Shown here piece by piece: positions 4,290 through 5,040 of a stretch of DNA of 5,040 nt. The translations under genes were made by a program, and so were the position numbers. Under the pieces are notes generated by a model. That model was not told where the DNA came from and did no database searches. It worked only from the letters and a program-made list of their open reading frames with translations. Each line of letters starts with the position of its first letter. Within the stretch, counting starts at the first letter, position 1. Origin of the DNA: Clostridium sp. CAG:448 (lineage in GTDB: Bacteria; Bacillota; Clostridia; Oscillospirales; CAG-272); assembly GCA_000433415.1 (NCBI GenBank), contig FR890506.1:8572-13611 (forward strand), written 5' to 3'.

Positions 4290-5040
4290 ATGAAACTTGG
4301 TATCGTCGGGCTTCCCAACGTGGGAAAAAGCACCCTGTTCAACGCACTGACCAGCGCCGGTGCGGAATCCGCCAATTACCCCTTCTGCACCATTGAACCG
4401 AACGTGGGTGTTGTTCCTGTACCGGACCACCGTTTGGATGTCCTGGCACAGATGTACAATCCGGAAAAATTCACCCCTGCCGTTGTCGAATTTGTCGACA
4501 TTGCGGGACTGGTCCGCGGCGCCTCCAAGGGTGAAGGGCTCGGGAATAAATTTCTTTCGCATATCCGCGAGGTAGACGCCATTCTGCACGTTGTACGCTG
4601 CTTTGAGGATCCGGACATCATCCATGTAGAGGGATCCGTCGACCCTGTACGCGACCTGGAAACCATCAACCTGGAATTGATTTTCGCAGACATGGAAACA
4701 CTGGAAGGCCGCATGGAGCGCACACGCAAGAATATGAAAAATGACAAATCTCTTGCCGGAGCACTGGAGGTATTCGAGCGTCTGTATGCCGCGCTGGAAG
4801 CCGGAAAGTGCGCACGCACGGTTCCCCTGACCGAGGATGAAGAAGCCTATCTTTACGACACGCCGCTTCTGACGCGCAAGCCGGTCATTTACGTTGCCAA
4901 TGTCAGTGAAGAATATGCGGGCAAAGAGCCGAACGACAATCCCGCCTACGAAAAGCTGAAATCGTTTGCCGCTTCGGAGCACTCGGAGGTCGTTGCCATC
5001 TGTGCCTCTATTGAAGCCGACATCGCGCAACTGGAACCGG
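4290..5040 (+). CDS. ychF: redox-regulated ATPase YchF (OLA1/Obg family), N-terminal part
   Basis: YchF is a conserved cytosolic P-loop NTPase of the Obg group that prefers ATP, binds ribosomes and is linked to oxidative stress and translation control. The window holds the first 250 residues of about 365; the 3' end, with the TGS domain, lies beyond the edge. Visible are the G1 motif GLPNVGKST (7-15), PFCTIEPNVGVV (31-42) in the switch I area, G3 DIAGLVRGASKGEGLGN (70-86) and G4-position NVSE (204-207), where Obg GTPases have NKxD. That change is the hallmark of the ATP-preferring subfamily. HVVRCFE (100-106) is conserved and His112 matches E. coli His114, implicated in catalysis. The middle (about 127-200) corresponds to the coiled-coil insertion. 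The start is supported by GGAG (4278-4281), eight bases before the ATG, and by the promoter at 4207-4235. The assignment is secure. Confidence 0.98.
   Translation, partial: MKLGIVGLPNVGKSTLFNALTSAGAESANYPFCTIEPNVGVVPVPDHRLDVLAQMYNPEKFTPAVVEFVDIAGLVRGASKGEGLGNKFLSHIREVDAILHVVRCFEDPDIIHVEGSVDPVRDLETINLELIFADMETLEGRMERTRKNMKNDKSLAGALEVFERLYAALEAGKCARTVPLTEDEEAYLYDTPLLTRKPVIYVANVSEEYAGKEPNDNPAYEKLKSFAASEHSEVVAICASIEADIAQLEP

Noticed and set aside
4227..5030. 267-codon minus-strand frame antisense to ychF
   Set aside because: It lies opposite conserved YchF motifs and runs into the ychF promoter; it is a shadow frame.

Overview
The window looks like ordinary chromosomal housekeeping DNA from a Gram-positive Firmicute, probably a Clostridia/Oscillospiraceae-like anaerobe. 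This is inferred from strong GGAGG-type ribosome binding sites before most genes, consensus sigma-A promoters in an AT-rich spacer between moderately GC-rich genes, isoprenoid synthesis by the MEP route, and a response regulator resembling the ResD/PhoP group of Firmicutes. No mobile element, CRISPR array, rRNA, tRNA or phage gene is visible, and I do not see a new defence or mobile system.

Left, plus strand (1-881): the 3' end of ispD (MEP cytidylyltransferase) overlaps ispF (MEcPP synthase) by four bases (ATGA), giving two enzymes of the MEP isoprenoid pathway in one transcription unit. A gap of about 200 bases (882-1082) follows. It can form mutually exclusive hairpins and leads to rpe (ribulose-5-phosphate 3-epimerase, 1083-1754). 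A strong bidirectional terminator sits between the convergent rpe and htrA genes.

Middle, minus strand (1842-3928): a two-gene operon read right to left. First comes an OmpR/PhoB-type response regulator, then a membrane-anchored HtrA-type serine protease with a PDZ domain. No histidine kinase lies next to them in this window. The likely theme (inference) is a signalling protein co-expressed with an envelope quality-control protease.

Right (3929-4289): a divergent intergenic region of 361 bases, the richest regulatory stretch of the window. It holds an extended -10 promoter for the regulator operon with phased A-tracts upstream, a near-consensus sigma-A promoter for the plus-strand gene, and between them a 21-bp near-perfect palindrome. 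The regulator has an apparent leader of about 160 nt containing a weak hairpin with a U-run and a possible 28-codon leader ORF. The window ends inside ychF (4290 onward), the conserved Obg-related ATPase.

The observations most worth a second look are the palindrome/A-tract divergent region, the kinase-less regulator-HtrA pair with its long leader, and an IspF that lacks the residues corresponding to the E. coli Arg142/Glu144 gate of the trimer cavity.
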